Assembly (NCBI RefSeq): GCF_001411555.2
Contig: NC_049904.1
Coordinates: 26,797,370 to 26,861,369, forward strand
Direction of reading: 5' to 3'
Length of the DNA stretch: 64,000 nt
Source: Juglans regia
Lineage: Eukaryota; Streptophyta; Magnoliopsida; Fagales; Juglandaceae
In this document: positions 1-11,379 of the stretch, piece after piece
Layout: each line of letters begins with the position of its first letter
Position numbering within the stretch: position 1 is the stretch's first letter
Program-made: the position numbers and the translations under genes
The notes under the pieces: generated by a model
What the model was told of the DNA's origin: nothing
Database searches by the model: none
What the model saw: only the letters and a program-made list of their open reading frames with translations

Positions 1-622
1 TGAGACACGAAATTCTCATATCATTTTATCATTGCAATTTTTTCAAATTTTCATACAAAATATAATAAACAATTCAATTTTTTTAAATCTCAAAACAATA
101 ATAATATTAAAAAATAATATTTTAAACTTTTATCTAAAATAAAAAATTCTCATCTCACTATCAAAAACTTTCATCTCATCATTAAATTAGTGTTTGTCAG
201 TATTTGACTAACAAAATATAAAATTTTCATCTCATCTCATTTCATCATTACAATTTTTTCAAATTCTCACACAAAATATAATAAACAATTCAACTTTTTC
301 AAATCTCAAAACAATAATAATATTAAAAAATAATATTTTAAACTTTTATCTAAAACCAAAAATTCTCATCTCACTATCAAAAACTTTCATCTCATCATTA
401 AATTAGTGTTTGTCAGTATTTGACTAACAAAATATAAAATTTTCATCTCATCTCATTTCATCATTACAATTTTTTCAAATTCTCACACAAAATATAATAA
501 ACAATTCAACTTTTTCAAATCTCAAAACAATAATAATATTAAAAAATAATATTTTAAACTTTTATCTAAAACCAAAAATTCTCATCTCACTATCTAAAAC
601 TTTCATCTCATCATTAAATTAG
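1..622 (-). repeat. 216-bp tandem array built from MITE sequence
   Basis: Seen directly: the phrase TGTTTGTCAG recurs at 191, 407 and 623, an exact spacing of 216 bp, and the sequence between is nearly identical from unit to unit (two full units, a partial one at the left edge). Each unit contains the same core as the dispersed MITE family found throughout the window (reverse orientation, CATCTCATCTCATTTCATC). The array probably continues beyond the left edge. Confidence 0.85.
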
Positions 623-638
623 TGTTTGTCAGTGGTTG

Positions 639-811
639 GTTTGGATAGTGAGATGAGATGAAATGGTTTTAGATGAGTTGAATAAAATATTTTTAGAGAT
701 GGTTTGGGATTTGAAAAAGTTGAATTATTTATTATATTTTGTGTGAAAATTTAGAAAAGTTGTAATGATGAGATAAGATGAGATGTGATGAAACCATCTC
801 TGAATCCAAAC
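639..811 (+). mobile_element. MITE family 1, copy with clear inverted ends
   Basis: Begins GTTTGGATAGTGAGATGAGA and ends with ATCCAAAC, so the ends are inverted repeats. The interior has the family core (TTGAATTATTTATTATATTT). It is in the opposite orientation to the adjacent tandem array and ends about 30 bp before the first RhoGDI exon, so it probably lies in an intron of that gene. Non-coding; superfamily not determined. Confidence 0.7.
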
Positions 812-842
812 ATAGCTTAATTTTGTCCTTTGAATGATGTAG

Positions 843-1716
843 AAACTCTAGAGCAAGAAGTGAAGATCCTTAGCCTTGCAATTAAGTCCCCTGATAGACC
901 TAATATCATTCTTCCAATTCCTGAGAGTGGGAAACCCAATGGCTTGTGGTTCACTTTGAAAGAAGGAAGCCATTACAGCCTCAAGTTTACTTTCCAGGTC
1001 AACAATAACATTGTTTCAGGTCTCAGATACACCAAAACTGTGTGGAAAACTGGAATAAAGTGTAATTCTCTCTTTCAACCATACAAATACTTGAACTCTC
1101 TGCTAAAGAATTAGTACTTTTACAGACCTTGGATTCATATTTATTTTTGTTCTGTCTCATGAATCTTGTAAGCAGTGGACAAGACAAAAGAGATGATTGG
1201 AACCTTCAGTCCTCAGGCAGAGCCTTGCACACATGAGATGCATGAAGAGACTACACCATCTGGTCTATTTGCAAGAGGGTCCTACTCAGCTAGAAGTAAG
1301 GTTGGTTCAATCAATTTTCTATGTCGCCTTAGCCTCTGGTTTAATTACTTCAATTATGCCAAATAATATGAAGGAAATTCTGCTGCCAGAGACGAGTACA
1401 TAAAGCTAGGCTGAGTTAATGCCTCTCCTACATATGCATAAATGAACTTAATCTTATACATCCAACTAATTTGTTGTCAGGTTTCCTGTGCATTATAAAT
1501 CATACACGTGAAATTCAAAATTGTGGGCCATCCAGTGTTGGAAAATTGAATGTTATGGCTCCATTTTCTTGTCAAAGACTTTAAGTTTGGACTTGTCTCA
1601 CTTATCCTCCCCCTCCATTTGTTTTTCTCTATTTTCAGTTTGTTGATGATGACGACAAGTGCTATTTGGAGATCAATTACACATTCGATATTCGGAATGA
1701 TTGGCAGTCAGCTTAA
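843..1716 (+). pseudogene. Rho GDP-dissociation inhibitor, 3' exons, probably a broken copy
   Basis: RhoGDI keeps Rho/ROP GTPases soluble in the cytosol by masking their prenyl tail. Three exons are visible: 843-1059 (after a pyrimidine tract and AG), about 1176-1300 and 1639-1716. They encode recognisable RhoGDI immunoglobulin-fold segments: ETLEQEVKILSLAIKSPDRP, then FTFQVNNNIVSGL, GTFSPQAEP, and the final YLEINYTFDIRNDWQSA before TAA. The second and third exons join in frame, but the first and second cannot be joined in frame with any GT-AG pair I can find: one base is missing at the junction near 1060. An unusual His replaces Pro in the EMPEETTPSG motif. The N-terminal acidic region is absent, so it is either left of the window or lost. 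The family assignment is firm. That it is a pseudogene is inference; a non-canonical junction or a sequencing error is the alternative. Confidence 0.7.
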
Positions 1717-2746
1717 GCTGATAAATCTTCCTTCAGTGGTGTTGTTTTTTAAGCTAAAATATGATGTCTGTGTCGACATGTTTCATTTTCAGTATCGGAT
1801 ATATTTTCGAATCTGTATAAAACCAGCACCTAAACAATGAAGAGAGGATTTTGTGGGGAAAAAAAGTGAAAGAAATTGATGTTATTTTTGTAGGTTCTTG
1901 TTAAGCAAAGTTGAGCTTTTGAGGGCCTCTCTCTCTCTCTCTCTCCAATTGTCATTATTATCATCATTCTTGGGGGAGTCACTAGTTGGGTTTATGTTAA
2001 GCTTTGTTTACGTGCTTTGATCTTGCTAAATAACAATTACCTCTGGGAGCTTTCGAGTTTAAATGTAGAAAATAAATGCTTTTAGTATAAAACAATTTTA
2101 CAAAGATAAACTTACAAACTAATGTTGTTTGATGTGTTACGTCATTTTGTGAAGTTAATTTTATTGTAAGTTAGATCTATCAGATCATACAAATCTACGT
2201 TAATTTGTAAGTTTATTTTTATAAAATTCCTTCATAACTTAAAACACTTATCGCGACTTAAGTTCACCGAAGCATATTAACTTCTTCTGTGTCATGTTCT
2301 TACCATTATGGGGGCTGCCTTGTTCCGTTCTTAGCTTCTTTGCATGTTTTCTTTCTCTTATTTTGGTTTTCTCATCCTTCATCATCTCACATGTGACTTT
2401 TCATTTTCGAATGGTAATTGTTTTAAATGATAGGAATTCTGTTGGTGGGTACATCTCTGAGAATGAATAGTCCAGCAAAATTCCAATACAAACTCAAAGG
2501 CGGATTGATGTTTTGTTCAAAAAAATTGCTATCCAGATTTTGATTATCATAGCAAAAGAAAAAAAAATATTAATTTATTTGAATCATAACTTTTTTTTTA
2601 TTAAACGTGTTGTTTGTTCATTTTGACGACCTTATCATGTTACTATATTTTATCATACTAATTTATATTCTATTTTCTCGGATTTAATTCCTCTCAACTT
2701 GGACTATTTATCCATGTTAGAAGCGAATGAATCAAGGTAATATTAT
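1717..2746. other. RhoGDI 3' flank and intergenic sequence
   Basis: Probable 3' UTR of the RhoGDI copy followed by AT-rich intergenic DNA. A (CT)n microsatellite lies at 1927-1946. I see no gene in this stretch. Confidence 0.5.
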
Positions 2747-3447
2747 TGTTGATGTCGTATTTCGCACGCCCTTAGGCCAGGTCTCGGCATCTCGGGTATT
2801 CAGAATTGGGCTTCGATCAGTGCTGTGTGTGAGCCCCTATAAGTGGTCTGGTGCGGCTGTACGGCTTTGGTTCGTATATCAATAATGATGAACAATATTT
2901 AAATGCATAAAATAAAGAAATAAACACACAAATATTACATGGTTCGGCACTAGGTCTACGTCCATGGGAGTTCGGGGAGAGAAGATTCCACTATAATAAG
3001 CTGATTTACAATCTCTCATAGGCTTTTATTCTTATTATACAATAAAAGTTGTATAGCTATTTACTGGAGAATCAGTTCTCTCTGGATGAAGAATAAGTCC
3101 CCAAGTCTAAAGAAGTCGAAGCCGCCTCAAAGAGAGAGTGGAAGATCTCAAAAACCCAAGAGTCCTAGAAGTCAGATCAAGAGTCCATAGGTTTCCCTTG
3201 CCTTTTATCGCCTATCCCCCACTTGCTCTAAGTCACTTTCTTCATTTTTCTCTCCCGACACCTTATACCTTACTTTATGTCACTTCTCCTATTTTCTTAT
3301 GCTGACATTACTTTCTCATGCCTCCTGACACCACCTGCCGTAATCCCTTCTTGTCCCATCTCCTTCTCTTGTACTTTATTTTTTAGTGAGTCCCCCCTCA
3401 ATGGTTGGGCCTATAACATTCTATGGGCTGGGAAAAAACCCCTTACA
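2747..3447. mobile_element. Solo LTR of an unidentified LTR retrotransposon
   Basis: A 701-bp block starts TGTTGATGTC, ends CCCCTTACA, and is flanked on both sides by the same 5 bp, ATTAT (2742-2746 and 3448-3452). This is the TG...CA end structure and 5-bp target duplication expected of an LTR. It contains a conserved-looking stretch, ATGGTTCGGCACTAGGTCTA, of a kind common in plant LTRs. There is no internal domain and no partner LTR, so it is probably a product of LTR-LTR recombination. Orientation is unknown. Confidence 0.75.
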
Positions 3448-3501
3448 ATTATAATTCTATTAAACCACATATTTTCATTTAAATTTATATGTTACATTAT
3501 G

Positions 3502-3861
3502 GACATCTTTGGACACTACAAGAATTTTCAAAATTCTTAAAATTTCTCATAATTTCATTCACAAATATCACTCAAATACAAAATATTTTTTAATTTTTAA
3601 TTTTTTCATATAATCATTACCTAATCATTATTCAAACACAAAGTCAATACAATCTTTATAAATTTCAAAACAAAACATAAAACCAATACAACTTTTACAA
3701 TCTTAAAACAAAAAAAATATTTAAACAATTTGTTAATTTTATAATATTTATGTTAAATTTTTTTTTTGTCTATTTTCTCAAAATCTAATAAAATATCTTT
3801 ATGTAAACAATTTCATTACTATTCATAAAATATTAAGATACTCCAAGTGTTCAAACATGTC
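3502..3861. mobile_element. MITE family 2, copy 1
   Basis: AT-rich element of about 360 bp with inverted ends: CATCTTTGGACACT at the left and AGTGTTCAAACATG at the right. The same element is found at 13521-13898. Non-coding. Confidence 0.6.
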
Positions 3862-4239
3862 CTAAGACTTTATTCAAAGGTTAATTATCTCTTAATAAAG
3901 CATTATTAAGGACACGTATCTATGTAGTTTATAAAATATCGTATATTTATATCTTAAAGAGAAATATTTTAGCCACAAAGAAATTAGATAAAAGTAAATT
4001 CACAAAGTAATATTATTTTATATGATATATCAGATTGTAAAATTACTTTTATCGTCAAATAGATCCAATAGATCACATGAAGTCACATTGATATTGATAA
4101 AGGGCTTGTTTGGAACCACAATTGTTCTCAGATATTCTCAAATTATTTCATTATTATTCACAATTTATTTATTACTATTTATTACTTTTTATAAACTATT
4201 TCACTAATATTCACAGGTATTCAGAGATATTAAGGTCTC

Positions 4240-4414
4240 GTTTGGTTATACAGATGAGATGAGATAAAAGTTAAAAGTTAAATAAAATATTATTATAATA
4301 TTATTTTTATTTTGAGATTTGAAAAAATTAAATTATTTATTATATTTTATATAAAAATTTTAAAAAATTATAATAATTATATAAAATGAGATAGTTTAAT
4401 TTGTGTAACCAAAT
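4240..4414 (+). mobile_element. MITE family 1 copy
   Basis: Ends GTTTGGTTA and TAACCAAA are inverted repeats. The interior carries GATGAGATGAGATAAAAG and the ATTTATTATATTTTATATAA core of the family. It lies about 300 bp upstream of the USP39-like gene. A degenerate relative occupies about 4102-4230. Confidence 0.6.
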
Positions 4415-4797
4415 CATGCCTTAATATCCAAATGAGCCCTACGTGTGTGCGAACAAAAAAATGAAAAAGAAAACGGGCCATACTTGTGTACTTCTCCAAG
4501 CCCGTAGACTGCCCTGAGCTGAAGCCCATGACTAGCTAGCTTTCCATTTGGAGGTGCTATCCACAGGCTCGATCTGTCGAAGACCGATCTTAGCAGAGCG
4601 TTCTCGACGAGCGGCCCTCACGACTCGTTCCGAGTTACCAGTGACCGACTTTCGGAGAGATCGAAAGTTGCTGAGCTTCTCACTTCACCCTGCTTTTAAG
4701 TATCGTTCTCGGGTTCGTTGATCAATTATCTTTAAGTTATTAAATCCTTTATTTAAATCTTTTGCTTGCGCTCTTTCCCCAGCTTTTTCTTTCGCGA

Positions 4798-4805
4798 AAA
4801 CCCTA
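4798..4805 (+). promoter_or_regulatory. Telo-box (AAACCCTA)
   Basis: AAACCCTA lies in the presumed 5' UTR exon of the USP39-like gene. Such boxes are common in 5' regions of plant housekeeping genes. Function here is inferred from the motif and position only. Confidence 0.4.
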
Positions 4806-4847
4806 GAACCTTGAAACAATATAGCTTGGTTTCCTAGCAAGTTGAGG

Positions 4848-5051
4848 GTAAATAAATGAATGGGAACTCTCGAGTTTTATTTTGCAACCAAACGGAGGAG
4901 TTAGTTTTGCGCTTAATAAACGGAAACGCTTAGTTCTTCATCTTTAGCAATTTTTATTTTATTTTTAGTTCGCGTTTTTTGTTCTTAGTATCATTGTTTT
5001 TAGATTTAATGCACTTGAATTAATTAAATGAATGCCTTATAAAATGTGCAG
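4848..5051 (+). other. Putative 5' UTR intron of the USP39-like gene
   Basis: GAGG|GTAAAT at 4844-4853 is a good donor and TGTGCAG at 5045-5051 a good acceptor, 47 bp before the start codon. The interval is T-rich and holds out-of-frame ATGs that splicing would remove. Leader introns are common in plants; this one is inferred. Confidence 0.5.
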
Positions 5052-5098
5052 GTTGGTGAAAATTAGCGTTCATATAAGCTGGTTGAACCTTGATAGGA

Positions 5099-8000
5099 AT
5101 GAAGCCGAAGAGAGAAAATGATAATTTGGTGGATCATGAGGAAGGGCTCGATTCAGAATCGAAGAGGCGGAAAGTGGTAGAGGAGTCATCTCCGTCCCCG
5201 CCTCCTATTCCCATTGCGAATCCTCTTGCTGGACTAGCAAATTATGACGATGATGATGAGGAGGATGAAAATCAGTGGCGAAGGGCTGAGGAAAGTAGTG
5301 ATCGAAGGGTTGAGCAAAATGGAAATGGAGGTGATCAACAGGAGGACGAGGAGGACGAGGATGAACATGAGCAAGGATACAGTCAAGGAAAGCGAAGCCG
5401 TGAGGTTGAGCGCCGTAGGGACTGTCCATATCTTGACACTGTTAATCGTCAGGTATGCAAGTTTTGGATTCTAAACAATTTAACAGCACTATGGGGGAAT
5501 TTCTATGTTGCTTGCCTCTGTATGTGTCTGTTACTTTACTCAATAAGTTTAAGTGTCTTGCTTTTGTTGTTTTTAAATGTTTTTCACGTTTTGTGTCATG
5601 ATTTTGAGAATTATTTTCCTTCGTGTGTCAAATTTCTAGTATATCTATTCTAACTATTGGCATACATCTATGTAAATGCATTCCCAGTCCTTGTGTGTAT
5701 TGTTTCTCAATTAGATAGTAGTCTTTTTTTAAACTTTTGTTTGTGGTTGGTCTTCTCTGTTTTGCAGGTTTTGGATTTTGATTTTGAAAAGTTCTGCTCT
5801 GTTTCCCTGTCAAATTTGAATGTGTATGCATGTTTGGTCTGTGGAAAGTACTATCAAGGAAGAGGGAAAAAGTCTCATGCATACACTCACAGCCTTGAAG
5901 CAGGCCATCATGTTTATATCAATCTTCGAACTGAGCAGGTTTATTGCCTTCCGGATGGATATGAAATTGACGACCCCTCATTGGATGACATTCGGCATGT
6001 CTTGAGTCCAAGGTGTGCTTATGGTTTGTTTATGTGCTTTGACTTTATTCGTTCTCTATTTCACATTGTTCCCCACCCTTTCTTTGCAAGTCTTATTGTG
6101 TGTGTGGGAATGCACATACAAGTAGCTTTTATTGTGAGCAGCTGTGCCTGCATATATATTTGAGGCTATGATGCCCAGATGCATTTTTATGCATATATAT
6201 GTGCCTGCATCTGGTCATGCTCTTGTTTTGACACTCACTGGCTGTGTGCACCTTGAATCCTTGATCCATGTGGATTATAGTTTTGATTTAGATTAGTTGG
6301 GTGGGCTTCATCAAGTTTCTCAGTGATATTTGTGATAATGATGTGTAATCTTTGCTGTCCCATGTTATTTTCCATAAATTATTGTTGTGTTATATTTAAG
6401 AGTTAGGTTTTTTCATCGCATGCAATTGCCCATATTTTACCTATGTTCTAATTGAAAATTTCAGTTTACTGAAGTAGGTACTTTTAAGCACTTAGTTTTA
6501 TTCTTCTGCTGTTTTCTGGCTACCTTATCTGCAGGTTTACTAAAGAAATAGTTGAACAACTTGACAAGAACAAACAATGGTCTAGGGCACTTGATGGTTC
6601 TGATTACCTCCCAGGAATGGTACCTATCTTTGGCAATATGCAAAATTGCATCTCTGTTTTACTGTTAGAGATGTTAACTGAAAAGTGATAATAATGCCTA
6701 TGATAAATTGCAGGTGGGTCTTAACAACATTAAGGAGACAGATTTTGTGAATGTCATAATACAATCTTTGATGAGAGTTACTCCTTTACGGAATTTTTTT
6801 CTTATCCCCGAAAATTATAAGCATAGCAAATCTCTACTTGTTCATCGATTTGGAGAACTCACACGAAAGATTTGGCACTCACGGAACTTTAAAGGACAGG
6901 TTTGATTCCACTGATTGTCACTTAGAATTAATGGTTCCAAAACATGAAATTCGTATTAATAATTTATAATGTTTACAGGTGAGCCCACACGAGTTTCTGC
7001 AGGCAGTTATGAAAGCAAGTAAAAAACGGTTTCGTATAGGTGCGCAGTCAGACCCAGTCGAATTCATGTCATGGCTTCTTAACACGCTTCATTCCGATCT
7101 TAAAACAAAGAAAAATAAAAGCATTATCTATGATTGCTTTCAGGTTGTTTATGTCGTCCTTTTCTTGTTCATGTCATTTGTTTGTAGCTGGTTATTCGCT
7201 GGTGCTTATCTAAAATCTACTGTATACTTGATAGGGTGAATTGGAGGTTGTCAAAGAGATTCATAACAAAGCTCTTACCGAGAAGAAAGAATACGGTAAT
7301 GATCAGAATGCTGTTTCCAAACACACAGGTGGCGGAACTGAACTTGAAGCAGCTGTGACTGAAACTTCCAGAATGCCATTTTTAATGCTTGGACTAGATT
7401 TGCCCCCACCTCCTCTTTTCCAAGATGTCATGGAGAAAAACATAATACCCCAGGTAGTTTTTTATTTCATTATTACCTTGTTTCCAAATAAATGGGATAT
7501 ATATTTTCTGCTGTCCTTGGAAGATTTTTTTTTCTTTATGAAGTATTTTTCCCACTCTAAGGTTTGATTCGAATCAACTAAGAGTTGTGAATTCTTTTAA
7601 CACAGTTCTTTAGTAATTAGAAAAGTGAGATGACAAGGGTGACATGGAAAGAGGGGTTAGTATGCTTGTTTCATGTCTCAACATACATAGGCAGCATTCA
7701 GAGCCATTTTAGTAGTGTGTCAAAGATAAAGAGCCAATGATAGTTCTCTAAAGTGACTTGGAATTGGTGAATCCTTTAAGGTTCTGTTTGGTTCTCAAAA
7801 AATTAACATGAAACTGAAAGGTGGGAGAGTTCTTAACTTGAGTCTTTTCTTTGATCTACATATGCTTCATTCTACATCACTTTGGTTCTGTATGCAAGTT
7901 GTTTGAATTTTTTTTGTTTTATTTAGAACCAAAAATTGTTTGAAACTGGCATGGCCTTATTTATTTAAAAAGTAAAGGATCACATGCAACAATGCATTCA

Positions 8001-9141
8001 TTGGGAGAACTTAGGGATTTTTTCTTTAGTACTTTGAGTTTGTGGGCTAAAGCTTTTGTAATGGAAGATAATTTCCAGAATCAGTTTTAGTTTTCCTTTC
8101 ATTTGTGGAAAGTAGTAGGTATTTCCTTTGCATACATCCTGTGTACAAGCTTTTGCCTATTTCATGGGAATAAAATCTTTTATTACTTATCAAGAAAAAA
8201 AACGCATTACCACCAATGAGATTTGGCTCAAATGGTGCTTCCTCCTCGCTGAAGAACAGGGTGGAAGGTGAATTCGTGGATTCAAGATCAATCGGATGCG
8301 TGTACCACTTGCCAATGAAAAAAATAGATTTAGAAAAGTTTTGACTGCAACACCAAACATCTGCATCATTGTTTAATGAAATATTATTTGCAGGATCAAA
8401 GTGGCCTTCTTTGTACTATATTTTAGGGAAATGAACTTCAAAGATACTAGTACAAAAGGATTTTTGTGGGTTTCTATTTATTTTCTTAGTACTGTTTCTT
8501 GTGGATCAAATTTTGCATCTGATTTTATTATAGGTTCCGCTCTTCAACATCCTGAAGAAGTTTGATGGTGAAACAGTCACTGAGGTTGTCCGTCCTCGAA
8601 TAGCAAGGATGAGATATCATGTCACCAGATTACCCCAGTATGTAATTCTCCACATGCGTCGATTTACAAAGAACAACTTTTTTGTGGAAAAGAACCCTAC
8701 ATTAGGTAAGATTTCATTAATATATCATAATGTGGAATTTGCCAGCTCATTTGCCTTGTGCTAATGATGTTTTTGCTTATCACAGTCAACTTTCCTGTGA
8801 AGAATCTGGAGTTGAAGGATTACATTCCCTTGCCAACACCTAAAGAGAATGAGAAACTACGTTCAAAGTATGATTTGATTGCCAATATTGTTCATGATGG
8901 TAAACCCGATGAAGGGTTCTACAGGGTATTTGTGCAGCGGAAGTCAGAAGAACTATGGTAACTCCGAATTTCTTATATTTTCATACATTTTTGTCTGAAA
9001 ATGTAACAAATATTGTAACCGACACTGATGACGATCAATATTTTCAGGTATGAGATGCAGGATCTGCATGTTTCAGAAACACTTCCTCAAATGGTTGCAC
9101 TCTCTGAGACGTATATGCAGATTTATGAGCAGCAGCAGTAA
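5099..9141 (+). CDS. U4/U6.U5 tri-snRNP-associated protein, USP39/Sad1 type
   Basis: Complete gene, 563 aa. Coding exons: 5099-5452, 5768-6012, 6535-6619, 6714-6899, 6979-7143, 7235-7453, 8534-8705, 8786-8957 and 9048-9141; all junctions keep frame and follow GT-AG. The protein has an acidic, low-complexity N-terminus (1-105), a zinc-finger UBP domain (about 106-200, with YACLVCGKYYQGRGKKSHAY), then a ubiquitin-protease-like fold. USP39/Sad1 proteins work in the spliceosome tri-snRNP, not as enzymes. In agreement, the Cys box reads GLNNIKETDF (Asp238 where active enzymes have Cys), and the His box reads GFY at 519-521 instead of GHY. I chose ATG 5099; a TTG nine bases upstream is in frame but has no claim. 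Intron 6 (7454-8533) holds LINE- and SINE-like debris. Confidence in the family is very high. Confidence 0.95.
8120..8203 (+). mobile_element. LINE 3' tail remnant in USP39-like intron 6
   Basis: The stretch resembles the 3' end of plant L1-type LINEs: a CATCCTGTGTACAAGC phrase, then AATAAAATC, TTATTACTTATCAAG and a short A-run. The 5' part is missing, as is usual for LINE insertions. The call rests on similarity to other tails in this window (41965, 44225) and to known plant LINE ends. Confidence 0.5.
8212..8325 (+). mobile_element. Possible tRNA-derived SINE
   Basis: TGGCTCAAATGGT resembles a tRNA A box, and about 50 bp later GGATTCAAGATC resembles a B box. The element ends CCAATGAAAAAAA. 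It is shorter and less convincing than the SINE pair at 24955 and 43974. Confidence 0.4.
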
Positions 9142-9699
9142 TGTAGTGATTATTGGTTGTTTATGATGTTTAAGCAAACGCAGTGTAATTTGTTTCCAAT
9201 GGATGATGAAATGTGATGATAGAAAGAGCTTAACCTTTCGGAGATCAGGGTGATATGTGGATATATGGAGGAAGCTGCCGGACACAAGAAAAAGCCGATT
9301 AGTTCTATGAAAATTGAGGCCATCATCTTTTTGTCTCCTGAGATTAGCTGAAGCACCAATCCATTTGGTAGTTTTGGCTGTAAAACCGTCCTTACTTTGT
9401 CGTGAAAGAATTCTATAGGTAAAATCTTTTATAGTATCAGAATTTTTGACAGTCTGTATTGATGATTACGGTATTGTCTGGCTATGATTTTTGTTCAAAT
9501 TATTATTTTTGAAATTGAAAAAACAATTCATTTTTTTATGTTTTTCTTTTATTTTTTTAACTATTTTAAAAATATTAATTTTTGTCATATTTGTTGGTTT
9601 TTTATTTTTATTTTTAATTGTATTAACAATATTTTATGTCAAAATTATTTTTATTGATGTGGTAGATTGCAATTTCTTTTTAACAATTTTAGGGAGTCG

Positions 9700-10075
9700 A
9701 TAATAAAATAAGATGAGATAATTTTAAAATATTTTCAGATATCTTAAAATAGATACTCTCAGATATCTTAAAATGGATAGTGATTATTCATATGAGATGA
9801 TGTCCCATTGGGTGTCAAGATATTTATTACTATTTATTATTTTATTATTATTTTTTATCTACTATTTATTATTTTTTTATTATTTTTTCACTAATATTAA
9901 TAGAATATACCACTATTTAATCTCAGATGAAAGTTAAATAAAATATTGTTAGAATATTATTTTTTAATATTATTATTATTTTAGAATTTGAAAATGTTTA
10001 ATTATTTATTATATTTTGTGTGAAAATTTAAAAAAATTATAATAATAAAATAAAATAAAATTATTTCTGTATCAA
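9700..10075 (+). mobile_element. MITE family 1 sequence, composite
   Basis: Two stretches share family 1 features: AAGATGAGATAATTTT at the left, and the core TTATTTATTATATTTTGTGT near 10005. Between them lie ATTTATTATT-type repeats like those at 4102-4230, suggesting one element inside another. The ends are not clear. Confidence 0.45.
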
Positions 10076-10330
10076 AACGGAAGGGGCTAATTGATAATTT
10101 GAGTAGGTTTTATTTATTTTTTGCATGAAAATATGAGTGCCCTTGTGTCCTCTAGATAGCGCCACCAACGTTGAATCAAAGTCTTGCGTTCAACATCAAG
10201 GAGTCGAGCTGATCTCTCACGTTGAGAATATTGGTCATTTTAAAATGCGTTATCAACACCAATGATACCATTTCCAATAGAGTTATGTTCACGACTGATC
10301 AGTAGCATACGCATTTTTTTTTTTTAAATG

Positions 10331-10468
10331 TTCTCTCTCATCAATTCTCTTATCAACTCTCAACTCTCTCTCATCTACGACTCTCTCACTCATCAAGCTC
10401 TCTCAATCATCACATCTCTCTCACTCTTCGGGTCTCTCTCTCTCATTAGGTCTCTCTCATAGTCTGGT
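10331..10468 (+). repeat. CT-rich degenerate minisatellite
   Basis: Repeats of a TCTCTCTC plus ATCA-type unit of roughly 15-20 bp. Low complexity only; the minus-strand reading frame through it gives an Arg/Glu/Ser-rich peptide that I do not regard as a gene. Confidence 0.6.
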
Positions 10469-11379
10469 AGTAATTCAAATTTGGGGGGCTTGAGATGAGT
10501 GGTTTGGCTTATGCCACGTAAGGTGTGATTTGGCCCATGCCAAACCATGGCTGATGATGGGCCAAACCATGGCTGATGTAAAGTATTTTTCTTTCCGATA
10601 TCATTGGTCATATTAATGTGCAAAATCCATCTTATCGACTTTGAGGAATAATTATCAATCAATGCAGTTAGTGGAGGCATCTTTTAACTATATTTACAAC
10701 ATTTTATAAGTTGGGAATATGGTAGTTTGGAAGATTAGAGTTTCATACATTTTGTCCACAAGGAATCAAGACATTCTCTAAGGTCGTAATTCATTAAGAA
10801 TATCATTACTCATTTTAAAATAATAAATAATTCTTAGTTTATCTCATAGTAGAGTATCTGATACGTAATACTCTTATCTTATCATAAAATGTTATGTCAA
10901 TGAAAATTAATACATGTATAAGCTATTTTATTACATAACTTATAGAAATACCACGTCATCCGTACATCGAGAGCACTTAATAATTTTTCAAGAGATCTAT
11001 CCTCTAATTTAGATTTCAGACCATGATCAAGTGATAGTCAGAAAATAGTAACTATCTAATTTTTTGCCGTAAACATGATCACATTCTATCCGTTTATAAA
11101 ATTGAATTGCATACAAGCAATGTGTATTCTCTAGAAACTCACTCCTACCTATAACCATGCCATTGTCCTAAAAGGAAAACTGTATAAAGCAGCAAGAAAA
11201 AGAAAGGAACTTTGGAGTTAGTCAGATTGGAGTGTTTGACACGGAGACCTAAGCAATGGGCGGAATGAAGAGCCATTGAAAGTCAAATCCTGTAATTGCT
11301 TTCACAGGAGAATGTTGGTAACAAGTTACAACTGTCAACCAATTCCAATTTCCATGAGCAGATTCAAACATGGAAAAAG

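Larger units (their letters stand above)
9142..11379. other. USP39-like 3' flank and intergenic sequence
   Basis: Contains the 3' UTR of the USP39-like gene, a composite of MITE family 1 sequence (about 9700-10075), a CT-rich low-complexity tract at 10331-10468, and a directly repeated phrase CCAAACCATGGCTGATG (twice, about 10540-10580). I see no gene. Confidence 0.5.

Noticed and set aside
1..622. CRISPR-like regular repeats
   Set aside because: The 216-bp units are contiguous, long and without spacers, in a plant genome; a tandem MITE array explains them.
5205..5429. Minus-strand frame opposite USP39-like exon 1
   Set aside because: Shadow of the acidic coding exon; His/Pro composition mirrors Asp/Glu codons.
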